A stretch of DNA of 44,178 bases from Betaproteobacteria bacterium. Its GTDB lineage: Bacteria > Pseudomonadota > Gammaproteobacteria > Burkholderiales > Burkholderiaceae_C. The DNA lies in the NCBI GenBank assembly GCA_010030205.1, contig RGQD01000004.1:1-44178 (forward strand), written 5' to 3'. Of this stretch, positions 17,828 through 28,883 are shown one piece after another (position 1 is the stretch's first letter; each line of letters starts with the position of its first letter). Below the pieces are notes generated by a model, which made no database searches, was not told the DNA's origin, and saw only the letters and a program-made list of their open reading frames with translations. A program made the translations under genes and the position numbers.

Positions 17828-18631
17828 CACACCCTCCCCATCGCAAAGCCCTTGGCGATGTAATGCCGCACGAACCAGATCACGATCGCACCGGGCACGA
17901 TGGTCAGCGTGCCGGCCGCAGCCAAGGTCGCCCAGTCCATCCCGGAGGCGCTCACAGTGCGCGTCATCACCGCGACGATGGGCTTGGCGTTGACGCTGGT
18001 CAGCGTTCGCGCCAGCAGCAACTCGACCCAGCTGAACATGAAGCAGAAGAAAGCCGCCACGCCGATGCCGGCCTTGATCAGTGGTACGAAAATGGTCAGG
18101 AAGAAGCGCGGGAATGAATAGCCATCAATGTACGCAGTCTCATCGATCTCACGAGGTATGCCACTCATGAATCCTTCCAGTATCCAGACCGCCAAGGGCA
18201 CGTTGAACACCAGGTGCGCCATCGCCACTGCGAAATGAGTGTCCATCAGCCCTAGCGTGGTGTAGAGCTGAAAGAAAGGCAGCAGGAACACCGCTGGCGG
18301 TGTCATCCGGTTCGTCAGCAACCAGAAGAACAGATGCTTGTCACCGAGAAAGCTGTAGCGGCTGAAAGCATAGGCTGCGGGCAACGCGACGAGCAGCGAA
18401 ATCACAGTGTTGATCGCCACGTAGATCAGGCTGTTGATGTAGCCCGAGTACCAGGAGACGTCGGTGAAGATCAGCTTGTAATTGGCCCAGGTGAAGTGCT
18501 TGGGCAGCAATGTGAAGCTGGCCAGGATCTCCTCGTTGGTCTTGAAGCTCATGTTGATCATCCAGTAGATGGGCAACACTGCAAACACCAGGTAGACGAT
18601 CAGGAAGACGGTGCGCTTTTGAAACCTGGGC

Positions 18632-18639
<8 letters not shown>
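17827..18639 (-). CDS. glpQ: Glycerol ABC transporter permease
   Basis: A 270-residue MalG-type inner-membrane permease with six helices. The EAA loop that docks onto the ATPase is visible as EIDETAYIDGYSFPRFFLTI. LPIYWMINMSFKTNEEI near the N-terminus and the short cytoplasmic C-terminus ending KGFAMGRV are typical of carbohydrate-class importers. It overlaps the preceding permease by 8 bp and the DUF2160 gene at its stop. It should pair with the next-described permease to form the glycerol channel. Confidence 0.92.
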
Positions 18640-19512
<873 letters not shown>

Positions 19513-19516
<4 letters not shown>

Positions 19517-20568
19517 GGGTTCACCTCGCTGATCAAGGTCTCGTCAGCGCGGTACCAGCAGCTGCGCGGCCCGAGCAGACCGAGCCAGACTGCATCGCCG
19601 CGGCGCGGCGGATTGGCCTCTGGCGCGAGTCGCATCCTAACTAAATTTTGGAGCGCACTCGATGAAATCTGCGCCGTCACCAGCCAGTAGGTTCCGACGT
19701 CTTGAACTTGCAGCACCTGGGCTGGCAGCGCGCCAGCGTCGCCCTCGCGCGCCAGCGTCACGTACTCGGGTCGCACGCCCAACGTGACAGAGCCAGCGGG
19801 CGCGGCGGGCAGCAGAACGGCGGGCAGGAAGTTCATCCCCGGCGAGCCGATGAAGTGACCCACAAACTGGTGTTCGGGCCGGTCGAACAACGCATCGGCC
19901 GAGCCCACCTGCACCGCGCGGCCGCGCGTCATCACCACCACCTGGTCAGCGAAGGTCAGCGCCTCGACCTGGTCGTGGGTGACGTAGATCAGCGTGAGCT
20001 TGAGCTCACGGTGGATCTGCTTCAACTTGCGCCGCAGCTGCCATTTCAGGTGCGGATCGATCACCGTCAGCGGTTCGTCGAACAGCACCGCCGAGACGTC
20101 CTCGCGAACCAGGCCCCGGCCCAGACTGATCTTCTGCTTGGCGTCGGCCGCCAGCCCGGCGGCGCGCTGGTTCAACTGACCGCTGAGCTCGAGCATCTCG
20201 GCAACCTTGCCGACCCTGGCCTTGATCCGCTCAGGCGCTACGCCGCGGTTCTTCAACGGGAAGGCCAGGTTTTCAGCCACCGTCATCGTGTCGTAGATCA
20301 CCGGGAACTGGAACACCTGTGCGATGTTGCGCGCTTGTGGCGTCTTGAGGGTGACATCTTCGCCGCCGAAACGCACCTTGCCCCGCGAAGGCTGCACCAG
20401 TCCCGAGATGATGTTGAGCATCGTTGTCTTGCCGCAGCCCGATGGGCCGAGCAAGGCGTAGGCGCCGCCGTCGTCGAAGACCATCTTCAGCGGCAGCAGC
20501 GCGTAGTCGGCGTCCTGCAGCGGGTCAGGCTTGTAGCTGTGGGCGAGATCGAGGTCGATGCGGGCCAT
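19513..20568 (-). CDS. glpT: Glycerol ABC transporter ATP-binding protein with degenerate signature motif
   Basis: A 351-residue ABC ATPase of the MalK/UgpC class. Walker A is GPSGCGKTT (41-49), the Q-loop is VFQFPVIYDTMT, Walker B is AVLFDEP (160-166), and the switch His198 lies in VTHDQVEAL. The LSGGQ signature is not recognisable: its place is taken by AADAKQKISLGRG (140-152). The C-terminal 110 residues form the TOBE-like regulatory domain. It starts at the ATG at 20568, 1 nt after the glpS stop; a much longer upstream frame exists but overlaps glpS and has no homology. It should form a heterodimer with GlpS, which supplies the intact LSGGQ. Confidence 0.92.
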
Positions 20569-20569
20569 C

Positions 20570-21606
<1,037 letters not shown>

Positions 21607-21616
<10 letters not shown>

Positions 21617-23184
21617 GATGTCTCCTGCTGATTTTTAATGTCAGGATGGCGCGCCGCCCACCATCCTGCCACGGCATCGCGCGCTGCCGCATCCAGGTGC
21701 AAGCCGAGCTTGCTGCGGCGCCACAGCACGTCCTCGGCGCTGCGCGCCCACTCGTGCTGGTACAGGTACTCAAGCTCGACCTCGAACAGCCCCGGCGCGA
21801 CCTCAGCGCCGAGACCGCCCGCCTGCAACAGCATCAGCAATCGGCTGCCGTAGGCCCTGGCCCAGCGCGTGCGCAAAGCCTGCGGCAACTGCGGCTGGCG
21901 TTCGGCCAGCGCTGCGATGAATCGCAGCATGTCTTGGTCGGGGCGCTGAGGCTTGCCGATCCAGTCCGACAGGTCGCCGCCCGGAAACAGTGCCGACTCG
22001 GTCCAGGCCGGCGCCTGCACACCCAGTCGCTGCACCAGTCGGTCGGCGGCTTCTTCTGCCAGCTTGCGAAAAGTCGTGAGCTTGCCGCCCCAGACCGACA
22101 GCAAGCAGCCGGCACGGTCTTCGTCGAACTCGAGCAGGTAGTCGCGCGTCACCGCGGATGCATCGCCAGAGTCGTCGTCGAGCAGCGGCCGCACGCCCGA
22201 ATAACTCCAGACCACGTCGGCCGGACGCACCGGCTTGGCGAAGTAGCGGCTGGCCTGGTCGCAAAGGTAGCCGATCTCGTCATCATCAATTCGCGCGCTG
22301 TCGGGCGCGCCCGAGATCTCGACATCGGTGGTGCCGATCAGCGTGAAATCGCCCTCATAGGGGATCGCAAAGATGATGCGCTTGTCCGGGTTCTGGAAGA
22401 TGTAGGCATGGTCGTGGTCGAAAATCTTCTTCACGACGATGTGGCTGCCCTTGACCAGCCGCAGCGAACGCGCGCTCTTCACGCCCGCCCGGTCGCGCAG
22501 GAACTCGCCGGTCCAGGGCCCGGCGGCGTTGACGAGCGCGCGGGCCCGCACCTGCAGCGGCTCGCCGCCGGCGGGTTGCAGCGTGGCGAGCCAGCCGCCG
22601 GCACTGCGCTCGGCACGCTCGCAGCGGCAACGCGTCAAGATGGTCGCGCCGCGCGCCGCGGCGTCCACCGCGTTGAGCACCACCAGCCGCGCGTCATCGA
22701 CCCAGCCGTCGCTGTACTCGAAACCGCGGGTGTACTCGGGCTTGAGCGGCGCACCCGTGGCATGGCGGCGCAGGTCGAGCGTGGTGCTGGCGGGCAGCCA
22801 CTCGCGCTTGGCCAGATGGTCGTAGAGGAACAAGCCTATGCGAACCATCCAGACCGGCCGCATCGAAGCGTCGTGCGGCATCACAAAGCGCAACGGCCAC
22901 ATGATGTGCGGCGCGCTCCTGAGCAGCCGCTCGCGCTCGGCCAACGCCTTGCGGACCAGGCCGAACTCGTAGTACTCGAGGTAGCGAAGCCCGCCGTGGA
23001 TCAGCTTGGTCGACGCCGACGAGGTGTGTCGGCCCAGATCGTCCTGCTCGCACAGCACGACCTTCAGACCCCGACCGGCCAGGTCTCTGGCAATCCCCAC
23101 GCCGTTGATGCCGCCTCCCACCACCAGCACGTCACAAGACATGGTTGGCGCAGCGGCAGCGCCTTTGACTGGCTGGATCAACAT
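21607..23184 (-). CDS. glpD: FAD-dependent glycerol-3-phosphate dehydrogenase
   Basis: A 525-residue membrane-associated flavoprotein that oxidises sn-glycerol-3-phosphate to dihydroxyacetone phosphate and passes electrons to quinone. CDVLVVGGGINGVGIARDLAG is the FAD-binding Rossmann motif. SSASTKLIHGGLRYLEYYEF and FTLIGTTDVE (family GTTD) are diagnostic, as is WGGKLTTFRKLAEEA near residue 370. The ATG at 23184 (MLIQPVKGAAAAP) was chosen; the frame continues 67 codons further up through the promoter region but has no homology there. It is the first gene of the seven-gene glycerol operon, divergent from glpR-glpK, and probably controlled by GlpR through the repeats at 23217-23246. Confidence 0.96.
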
Positions 23185-23216
23185 CTTCTCCTGGGCATCG
23201 ACACAGCGTATTGTGG

Positions 23217-23282
23217 CGAAAACAGTTCGTATGATGTTCGTTTTACGGCAACTTATTTTCTTTTTTGCTCCTTTCAAGTCAA
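23217..23282 (-). promoter_or_regulatory. Candidate glpD promoter with GlpR operator repeats
   Basis: Adjacent 11-bp direct repeats, GTTCGTATGAT (23225-23235) and GTTCGTTTTAC (23236-23246), are preceded by an inverted partial copy, CGAAAAC (23217-23223). DeoR/GlpR-type repressors bind TTCG-centred repeats. On the minus strand a -35 box TTGACT (23282-23277) and, after 17 bp, a weak -10 AAAATA (23259-23254) place the start at about the edge of the repeats, where bound repressor would block transcription. The operator is well motivated; the exact -10 is uncertain. Confidence 0.5.
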
Positions 23283-23369
23283 AACAATACAGATGCACCC
23301 ATCGGTTTTCCCTGACCCCGGCTCGCCTGACATCGCTTAACCTTGGTGAACCACCCTCAGACCCTGCCC

Positions 23370-24128
23370 GTGAACACCTTGACACCCAACCCTCGCCAGA
23401 CCGGCGTGATCGAAACCGTTCGCGAGCTCGGATCGGTCAGCGTCGAGGCCTTGGCCGAGCGCTTCGGCGTCACCTTGCAAACCGTCAGGCGCGACGTCAA
23501 GCTGCTGTCGGACGCGGGGCTGGTGGCGCGCTTTCACGGCGGTGTTCGCCAGCCTGGCAGCACCACCGAGAACATGGCCTACCGCCAGCGCCAGGCGCTC
23601 AACGAGGAAGCCAAGCGCCGCATCGCCCGAGCAGTGGCACGCCAGGTGCCCGACGGCTGCAGCCTGATCCTCAACATCGGCACCACGGTCGAGGCGGTGG
23701 CGCGCGAGTTGCTGCAGCACCGGGGCTTGCGCGTGATCACCAACAACCTCAATGTCGCCGCCTTGCTCAGCGACAACCCCGATTGCGAAGTGATCGTCGC
23801 TGGCGGCCTGGTTCGCAGCCGCGACCGCGGCATCATCGGTGAAGCCACTGTCGAGTTCATTGCCCAGTTCAGGGTTGACATCGGCTTGATCGGCATCTCG
23901 GGCATCGAGTCCGACGGCACGCTGTGGCTGGTGGCAGACCACAGCAAGTTCAACCGCCCGGCGATGGTCGAGATGGGCCGGCTCGACCAGGTCGACAAGC
24001 TGTTCACCGACAGCCCACCGCCCGCCAGCTTCAACCCCTTGCTGAGCGAGGCTGGCGTGGCCTGCGTGGCTTGCGTGGCCTGCGTGAAGCCCGACAGCGC
24101 CTCATCCGCCCCAGGAGACCCAACATGA
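23370..24128 (+). CDS. glpR: DeoR-family glycerol-3-phosphate regulon repressor lacking a 21-residue effector-domain block
   Basis: A 252-residue repressor. The N-terminal DeoR helix-turn-helix is intact ([20 protein letters not shown], then [18 protein letters not shown]). The sugar-phosphate-binding domain starts normally ([44 protein letters not shown]). After GIESDGTL (ending residue 185) the sequence goes directly to [18 protein letters not shown]. Other GlpR proteins have about 21 more residues here, including the DYxEV segment (EFDYHEVRTKRAI in E. coli). The C-terminus has a [10 protein letters not shown] repeat. The GTG start matches the family N-terminus; GTG at 23346 is an alternative. 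The stop overlaps the glpK ATG (ATGA). Confidence 0.88.
   Translation: MNTLTPNPRQTGVIETVRELGSVSVEALAERFGVTLQTVRRDVKLLSDAGLVARFHGGVRQPGSTTENMAYRQRQALNEEAKRRIARAVARQVPDGCSLILNIGTTVEAVARELLQHRGLRVITNNLNVAALLSDNPDCEVIVAGGLVRSRDRGIIGEATVEFIAQFRVDIGLIGISGIESDGTLWLVADHSKFNRPAMVEMGRLDQVDKLFTDSPPPASFNPLLSEAGVACVACVACVKPDSASSAPGDPT
24055..24086 (+). repeat. 9-bp tandem repeat at the end of glpR
   Basis: Three and a half copies of GCGTGGCCT/GCGTGGCTT encode the [10 protein letters not shown] run in the GlpR tail, about 40 bp before the glpK start. Because the unit is a multiple of 3, slippage would change protein length but not frame. Confidence 0.7.
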
Positions 24129-25675
24129 GCTTCATCCTCGCCCTAGACCAGGGCACGTCCAGCTCACGCAGCATCGTGTTCAACGATGCCGGACAGATCG
24201 TCGCGATGGCGCAGCGCGAGTTCCGACAGATCTACCCCCAACCCGGCTGGGTTGAACACGACCCCGAAGAGATCTGGCAGACGCAGCTTGCCACCGCCCG
24301 CGAGGCCATCGCCAAGGCCGGGCTCGCCGCGCGCGACATCAAGGCCATCGGCATCACCAACCAGCGCGAGACCACCGTGGTCTGGAACCGCCGCACCGGC
24401 CAGGCCATCCACAACGCGATCGTCTGGCAAGACCGGCGCGGCGAGCCACTGTGTGCCCAACTGCGGGAGCTTGGCAGCGCCGAGCAGATCCGGCGCAGCA
24501 CCGGGCTGGTGGTTGACGCCTACTTCTCGGCCACCAAGATCCGCTGGATCCTCGACCATGTCCAGGGTGCGCACATCGCCGCCGCCCATGGCGACCTGGC
24601 CTTTGGCACGGTCGACGCCTGGCTGCTGTGGAAGCTCACCGGCGGCCGGGTCCACGCCACCGACGTCAGCAACGCGTCGCGAACGATGCTGTTCGACATC
24701 CGCCACAACGTCTGGGACCACGAACTGCTCAAACTGCTGCACGTGCCCGACAGCCTGCTGCCCGCAGTCCACCCCAGCAGCCATGTCTATGGCGAGACCG
24801 ACGCCGCGCTGCTGGGCGCTGCCATCCCGGTGGCCGGCATGGCAGGCGACCAGCAGAGCGCGCTGTTCGGACAGGCTTGCTTCAAGGCCGGACTGGCCAA
24901 GAACACTTACGGCACCGGCTGCTTCATGCTGATGCACACCGGTGAGCAGTTCAGGCTCAGCGAGAACGGTCTGATCACCACCGCCACCGCCCAGGTCGGC
25001 GGCGCGCCCGGGGCGACCGGCGCAGCGCCAGACCGCCAGCCCAACTGCCGGCCCGAATTCGCGTTCGAGGGCAGCGTGTTCATCGGCGGCGCGGTGGTGC
25101 AGTGGCTGCGCGACGGGCTGCACGCGATCAAAGCCAGCGGCGAGGTGCAAGCGCTGGCCGAGAGCGTGCCCGACGCCGGCGGCGTGATGTTCGTGCCGGC
25201 GTTCACCGGGCTGGGCGCGCCTTACTGGGACGCGCAGGCACGCGGCGCGATCGTCGGCCTGACCCGCGGCAGCACGGTGGCCCACATCGCCCGCGCCGCG
25301 CTCGAGAGCATTGCTTTCCAGAGCGCAGCGCTGCTGCTGGCGATGAGTCGCGACGCCGCCGGTTCTGGCGGATCGGCGAAGCCGCTGGCGGTCAGCGAGT
25401 TACGGGTCGACGGCGGCGCCTGCGTCAACGACTTGCTGATGCAGTTCCAGGCCGACCTGCTGGGCATCCCGGTGGTGCGGCCCAAAGTGGTTGAGACCAC
25501 CGCGCTGGGCGCGGCCTATCTGGCGGGGCTGGCCACCGGTGTGTGGCGCAACCTCGACGAACTCGAGGCGCTGTGGCAAGTCGACCGCCGCTTCCACCCG
25601 ACGCTGCCGCGCGACCGTGCGCAGGAGTTGATGGCCGGCTGGGCGCGGGCGGTGCGGCAAGCCACCGCGACCTGA
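24125..25675 (+). CDS. glpK: Glycerol kinase
   Basis: A 516-residue FGGY-family kinase that phosphorylates glycerol with ATP to sn-glycerol-3-phosphate. The N-terminus [18 protein letters not shown] holds the first phosphate loop. [16 protein letters not shown] and AIVWQDRRG bind glycerol. Asp243-type catalytic residues lie in [25 protein letters not shown] follows, and the second FGGY signature region reads [26 protein letters not shown] small insertion ([19 protein letters not shown]) lies in the loop between TATAQV and EFAFEGSVF. It is co-translated with glpR (ATGA overlap) and divergent from the glycerol oxidation and uptake operon. Confidence 0.97.
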   Translation: MSFILALDQGTSSSRSIVFNDAGQIVAMAQREFRQIYPQPGWVEHDPEEIWQTQLATAREAIAKAGLAARDIKAIGITNQRETTVVWNRRTGQAIHNAIVWQDRRGEPLCAQLRELGSAEQIRRSTGLVVDAYFSATKIRWILDHVQGAHIAAAHGDLAFGTVDAWLLWKLTGGRVHATDVSNASRTMLFDIRHNVWDHELLKLLHVPDSLLPAVHPSSHVYGETDAALLGAAIPVAGMAGDQQSALFGQACFKAGLAKNTYGTGCFMLMHTGEQFRLSENGLITTATAQVGGAPGATGAAPDRQPNCRPEFAFEGSVFIGGAVVQWLRDGLHAIKASGEVQALAESVPDAGGVMFVPAFTGLGAPYWDAQARGAIVGLTRGSTVAHIARAALESIAFQSAALLLAMSRDAAGSGGSAKPLAVSELRVDGGACVNDLLMQFQADLLGIPVVRPKVVETTALGAAYLAGLATGVWRNLDELEALWQVDRRFHPTLPRDRAQELMAGWARAVRQATAT

Positions 25676-25691
25676 TCGCGTCAGCCCGCGC

Positions 25692-25717
25692 CGGCCCGGG
25701 CACTCACTGCCGGGCCG
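25692..25717 (+). terminator. GC-rich hairpin after glpK
   Basis: CGGCCCGGGCA and TGCCGGGCCG are complementary apart from one bulged G and flank a CTCAC loop, 17 bp after the glpK stop. There is no clear T-tract, but position and stability fit transcription termination of glpR-glpK. Confidence 0.55.
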
Positions 25718-25741
25718 AAGCCCGTTGATCTGATCTCCTTG

Positions 25742-25802
25742 TATATCTGACTCGTTTATCTTGCATGTTTATCTAGCCCGTTATCTGATCGGCTGATCGG
25801 CT
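25742..25802. repeat. Iteron-like 13-bp repeats with TATCT core
   Basis: The TTTATCT-type core recurs at an exact 13-bp period at 25742 (TATATCT), 25755 (TTTATCT) and 25768 (TTTATCT), with a shortened copy, TTATCT, at 25781. Two adjacent GATCGGCT 8-mers follow (25787-25794, 25795-25802). The array lies just past the glpK terminator in otherwise non-coding DNA. Its role is unknown. Confidence 0.55.
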
Positions 25803-26379
25803 GACCGCGGCATTTGATGGCCTGCAAGGCCTTGACCGGCGGCCGAGCTTAGAGCATCACGGCGCCGGCAACAACGCCTATCTGCTTCGCGCGGAAAAAT
25901 CGCAGTCAAGCGACTTCAACTGCTCCGACAAGACCATGCTGTGTGCCGACCGGCACACAGGCCTCGAACAGGTGACTCTTGACCTGCGTGGACAGCGCTC
26001 AGCAAACCACCAGGCCAGCTTTGCCGTTGTAGGTCGCTAGGCTGATCTCCTGCGCTGAGCGGCGCCCCGCTACAGCGCGGGCAGCCTTGCATCGGCCTGT
26101 AGCCTTTTGGCCGCCAACGTAGCCTGCGTTGGGCATCGATCAGTGCCTGCGGCTCGATGACTTCTCCCCGAAGTTCAAGCACGAGATCGCACCGCCGTCC
26201 GCCAGCGCCGCAAGCTTGCGCAAGTTTGGGCAAGACAGTCCACGTACATTACAAATTAATTCTCTTAAAAAACCTAAACTGATAAAAACGCAACAAAATT
26301 GTTAGGAGTGACGAAAAAAAGCCCAAATCAACATCGAACAGAATTCGACAAATCGTCACCACAATGAGATCAAGTCAAC
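25803..26379. other. Intergenic stretch with no recognisable gene, AT-rich toward the right
   Basis: No reading frame here resembles a known family. A minus-strand frame at 25916-26233 is open, but its translation is rich in Arg, Pro and Cys and looks like random GC-rich DNA. The last 130 bp (about 26245-26379) are strikingly AT-rich and probably hold the promoter and leader of the secreted coiled-coil gene that follows. Confidence 0.5.
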
Positions 26380-27174
26380 ATGAAAATACCAAAATATCTT
26401 GAAAGAACAGCGGTCGCGCTCGCGCTCGGCTGCGTCGTCATCAGTTCCAGCTTCGCGCAAGACAGCACCAAGGCCGCGATCAACGAGCACAAGGCTTTGA
26501 TCGAAAAACTGGCCCAAGACGCCACAGCCGTCGACCAGGCCGTCGCGGCCAAAGCCAAAGCGGCCACAGCCCCTGAAAGCGTCCCCAAGACCGCCGATGA
26601 GCGCGAGGCCGCGCGCCAGGCCCGTCGTGCCGCAGCAGCAGCGACCACCGCAGAGGCAAACCCCGCCGTCAAGGCGGAAAGGGCCAAACACGCTGCGGCG
26701 ATGAAAGCCGAACGCGCAGCGATCAAGGAAGCCCAGGCAGCGCTCAAGGCCGCCGACGAGGCCCATGCCAACGCTGACAAAGCCGCCGCAGCCGCGAAAA
26801 CGGCAGGCGTCGTCGCAGCCGTCAGCGCCAACCCGGCCCTCGGCGCCGACTTCACCGCCGGAACGCTCAAGGCCCACGTCGATGCGCTCGCCGGGCTGCA
26901 ACAGGAAATGGCAAAGGTCAAGACTGCGGCCGACGCCACAGCCTTCGCGCAGAAGTCCGGTGCTCTTGTGGCCAAGGTCAAAGCCAGCGCCGATCGGGTG
27001 AGCACGGCGATACATGGCGCCGCGCAATCGGGCGTCAGCAGCGACGCCAACAAGGCTGCCGACGCGATGCTCGACCAGGTCAGCGCCAAGAGCGGCGAAG
27101 TCGAGGCCGAGATGCAGCGGATTGAAAAGCTGCACCCGAACAGCAGCGCGGTTTTCGCCAAGCTCAGAAGCTGA
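26380..27174 (+). CDS. Secreted alanine-rich coiled-coil protein
   Basis: I do not recognise this 264-residue protein as a member of a named family. It has a Sec signal peptide (KIPKYLERTAVALALGCVVI, then SSSFA, with likely cleavage before QDS). The mature part is almost entirely Ala/Lys/Glu/Asp-rich helix: roughly residues 30-140 are strongly coiled-coil-like (KAERAAIKEAQAALKAADEA). A short Gly-containing break follows (NPALGADFTAG), then further helices to the end. It has no Cys in the mature chain. It is probably periplasmic or exported and elongated. It lies 39 bp upstream of a second secreted coiled-coil gene on the same strand, likely one operon, which converges on the pentapeptide/secretin/TAXI operon. 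Confidence 0.75.
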   Translation: MKIPKYLERTAVALALGCVVISSSFAQDSTKAAINEHKALIEKLAQDATAVDQAVAAKAKAATAPESVPKTADEREAARQARRAAAAATTAEANPAVKAERAKHAAAMKAERAAIKEAQAALKAADEAHANADKAAAAAKTAGVVAAVSANPALGADFTAGTLKAHVDALAGLQQEMAKVKTAADATAFAQKSGALVAKVKASADRVSTAIHGAAQSGVSSDANKAADAMLDQVSAKSGEVEAEMQRIEKLHPNSSAVFAKLRS

Positions 27175-27213
27175 GCGCCAGCGCTCACCCTCAGTCAATT
27201 CAAGGAAATCGAC

Positions 27214-28611
27214 ATGTCAAAAAGAACTATACCGACCAAGCTGGGCCTGGGCCTGCTGGTCGCCCTCGCGCTGGGCACGGTCTCGATGAGCGCCCATGCT
27301 GGATGCAAGTGGTACGACGCCAAGTGCTTGGCGCAAGAGGTCCGTGACAAGGCCGCAGCAGCCGCTCAAGCGGCAAAGGCTTTGGCTGAACAGCAAGCCG
27401 CCGCCGCTAGGGCCGAAGCTGAGCGGCAAGCCGCCGCAGCAAAAGCCGCAGCTGAGAAAGCCGCCGCCGAAGCCAAGGCCAAGGCCGACGCTGCGGCCAA
27501 GCTCGCGGCTGATGCAAAAGCCGCTGCAGAAAAAGCTGCCGCTGTTGCTGCTGCCGAGGCCCAGAAAGTAGCCGCGGCTGCCGCTGCTGCTTACGAGAAG
27601 CAAGGCCTGCCGATGAATCCCACCGAGGCTCTGGCAGCTGTCAACAAGGTCCAAGACAAGGTCGCGAAAGGCACCCAAGGCGCAGCTTTCACCGCGCTGA
27701 AAGCGACCACGAACGTGGCCAGGGATGCGGTGGCCGAGATGAAAAAACAACTCGCCGTGCTGAAAATAGATGTACCTGACTTCCAAGAACTGTTGAAGGC
27801 AGCTGGTGGCGACCGCGTGAAGACAGCGGAACAGTGCATCAAGCAGGCCAGCGCCGCCTTGAAAGGCCTGGGCGCCAAAGACATGGCGGCGATCAACCGC
27901 TTGATGCGCAAAGCGGTCGACGGAACGACGCTGACAAGCGGCGAGATGGCAGAGTTTCAAAGCTTGGCGACGGCGATCTTCGGCCTCAACAACGGGTCCA
28001 CCTGTTTCATGGGCGGCAACATGGAGCAGGGCATCGGCATCGGTATGGTGATCTCGCAGGGCATTCCCAATGCATGCACGGCCGTAGCTGCGTCGGCGGG
28101 CATACGCATGTCGACTTACCTGAAAAACAACAAGCCCGTGTACATCTTCGACTGGGCAGCAAGCGTGATGCCAGACGTGACGGAATGCCCTGTTGCCGCT
28201 GAAGCCAAAGCGGTCACGGGAGGTACGTTGCCGGTTGTCTCGATCGAAGCCACTTGGTCGCCAGGGCCGCTTACCTACACACCAGTGGAATCTGCATTCG
28301 GCTTCGCAACCGAGCTGACCCCGGTGACCATGGGCACCAATTGGCCTATTCCGAACAGTGTGTTTGGTTTCCTGGACCCCAACACACTGTCGACGACCAT
28401 GAAGCAATTGTTCACGACCTCGCCGCCTTCGCCGGATTCGATCAAGCGGTTCACGGGGCAGGTGATGACGGCCTTGAATGATCTGAAAGCAATGATCACG
28501 GGTTGGCCTTCGTTCTCGGTCGGTGTGATCGTCTCGCCGCCGGTCCCGGGCTCGCTGGTAAATGCCGCGCCTTATGTTGGCATGGCGGGCACCTCGCCGA
28601 ACTGGCAGTAA
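27214..28611 (+). CDS. Secreted protein: TolA-like coiled coil plus unknown C-terminal domain
   Basis: A 465-residue exported protein of unknown function. The signal peptide ends ...GTVSMSAHA, and the mature chain begins GCKWYDAKCLAQEVRDK. Residues of about 45-125 are a near-pure Ala/Lys/Glu/Gln repeat helix (AEKAAAEAKAKADAAAKLAA), like the stalk of TolA. A second helical part reaches about residue 245. The last 220 residues form a separate domain rich in Gly, Thr and Pro with several Cys (STCFMGGNMEQGIGIGMVIS, PNACTAVAAS, VTECPVAAEA), which I could not assign. The ribosome-binding site AAGGAA precedes the ATG. The domain order (two N-terminal Cys, stalk, globular head) suggests an envelope-spanning or surface-displayed protein. 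Confidence 0.75.
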   Translation: MSKRTIPTKLGLGLLVALALGTVSMSAHAGCKWYDAKCLAQEVRDKAAAAAQAAKALAEQQAAAARAEAERQAAAAKAAAEKAAAEAKAKADAAAKLAADAKAAAEKAAAVAAAEAQKVAAAAAAAYEKQGLPMNPTEALAAVNKVQDKVAKGTQGAAFTALKATTNVARDAVAEMKKQLAVLKIDVPDFQELLKAAGGDRVKTAEQCIKQASAALKGLGAKDMAAINRLMRKAVDGTTLTSGEMAEFQSLATAIFGLNNGSTCFMGGNMEQGIGIGMVISQGIPNACTAVAASAGIRMSTYLKNNKPVYIFDWAASVMPDVTECPVAAEAKAVTGGTLPVVSIEATWSPGPLTYTPVESAFGFATELTPVTMGTNWPIPNSVFGFLDPNTLSTTMKQLFTTSPPSPDSIKRFTGQVMTALNDLKAMITGWPSFSVGVIVSPPVPGSLVNAAPYVGMAGTSPNWQ

Positions 28612-28622
28612 GCGTTGGATTG

Positions 28623-28644
28623 CCCCGACGTGGGAACGTCGGGG
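28623..28644 (+). terminator. 9-bp stem hairpin after the second secreted gene
   Basis: CCCCGACGT-GGGA-ACGTCGGGG is a perfect 9-bp stem beginning 12 bp after the stop codon. It is followed by non-T-rich sequence. It is the likely end of the two-gene secreted-protein operon. Confidence 0.65.
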
Positions 28645-28672
28645 CTGACCCGGGCCATTCGCCCACCACGAC

Positions 28673-28703
28673 GGGTGCCCTGCGGCTACGCGGCAGGGCA
28701 CCC
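28673..28703. terminator. Second strong hairpin in the convergent intergenic region
   Basis: GGGTGCCCTGC and GCAGGGCACCC form an 11-bp perfect stem around a 9-nt loop, followed on the plus strand by GTTTCACCTT. Together with the hairpin at 28623-28644 it separates the plus-strand secreted genes from the minus-strand operon ending at 28884. Confidence 0.65.
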
Positions 28704-28883
28704 GTTTCACCTTGTTGGGCTGGCACCGCCTTCGGCGTGATCGCCGCCTGATGCCTGGGCGATTTTCGGCGAAGGTTTGCTGCCTGGCCGATCAGTCGGT
28801 CTGAATCACCGGTGCTAACGGCTCGCATTTGCGACAGCCGTCAGCCTCGCCAGACCCAAGCCAGAGCGATTCGCCGGAGCGAT

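Noticed and set aside
21646-23340. Long plus-strand open frame opposite glpD
   Set aside because: It is antisense to the well-conserved glpD gene and has no family features.
25742-25802. Possible CRISPR array or replication origin
   Set aside because: Repeats are only 13 bp apart with short, imperfect cores; there are no spacers, no cas genes and no rep gene nearby.
25916-26233. Open minus-strand frame of 105 codons in the gap after glpK
   Set aside because: Composition is typical of random GC-rich DNA, there is no ribosome-binding site and no recognisable motif; a decayed mobile-element origin could not be supported.
27217-28710. Minus-strand open frame opposite the secreted stalk protein
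   Set aside because: It is a low-complexity shadow (Ser/Gly/Cys-rich) of the Ala-rich coiled coil; the plus frame has a signal peptide and ribosome-binding site.
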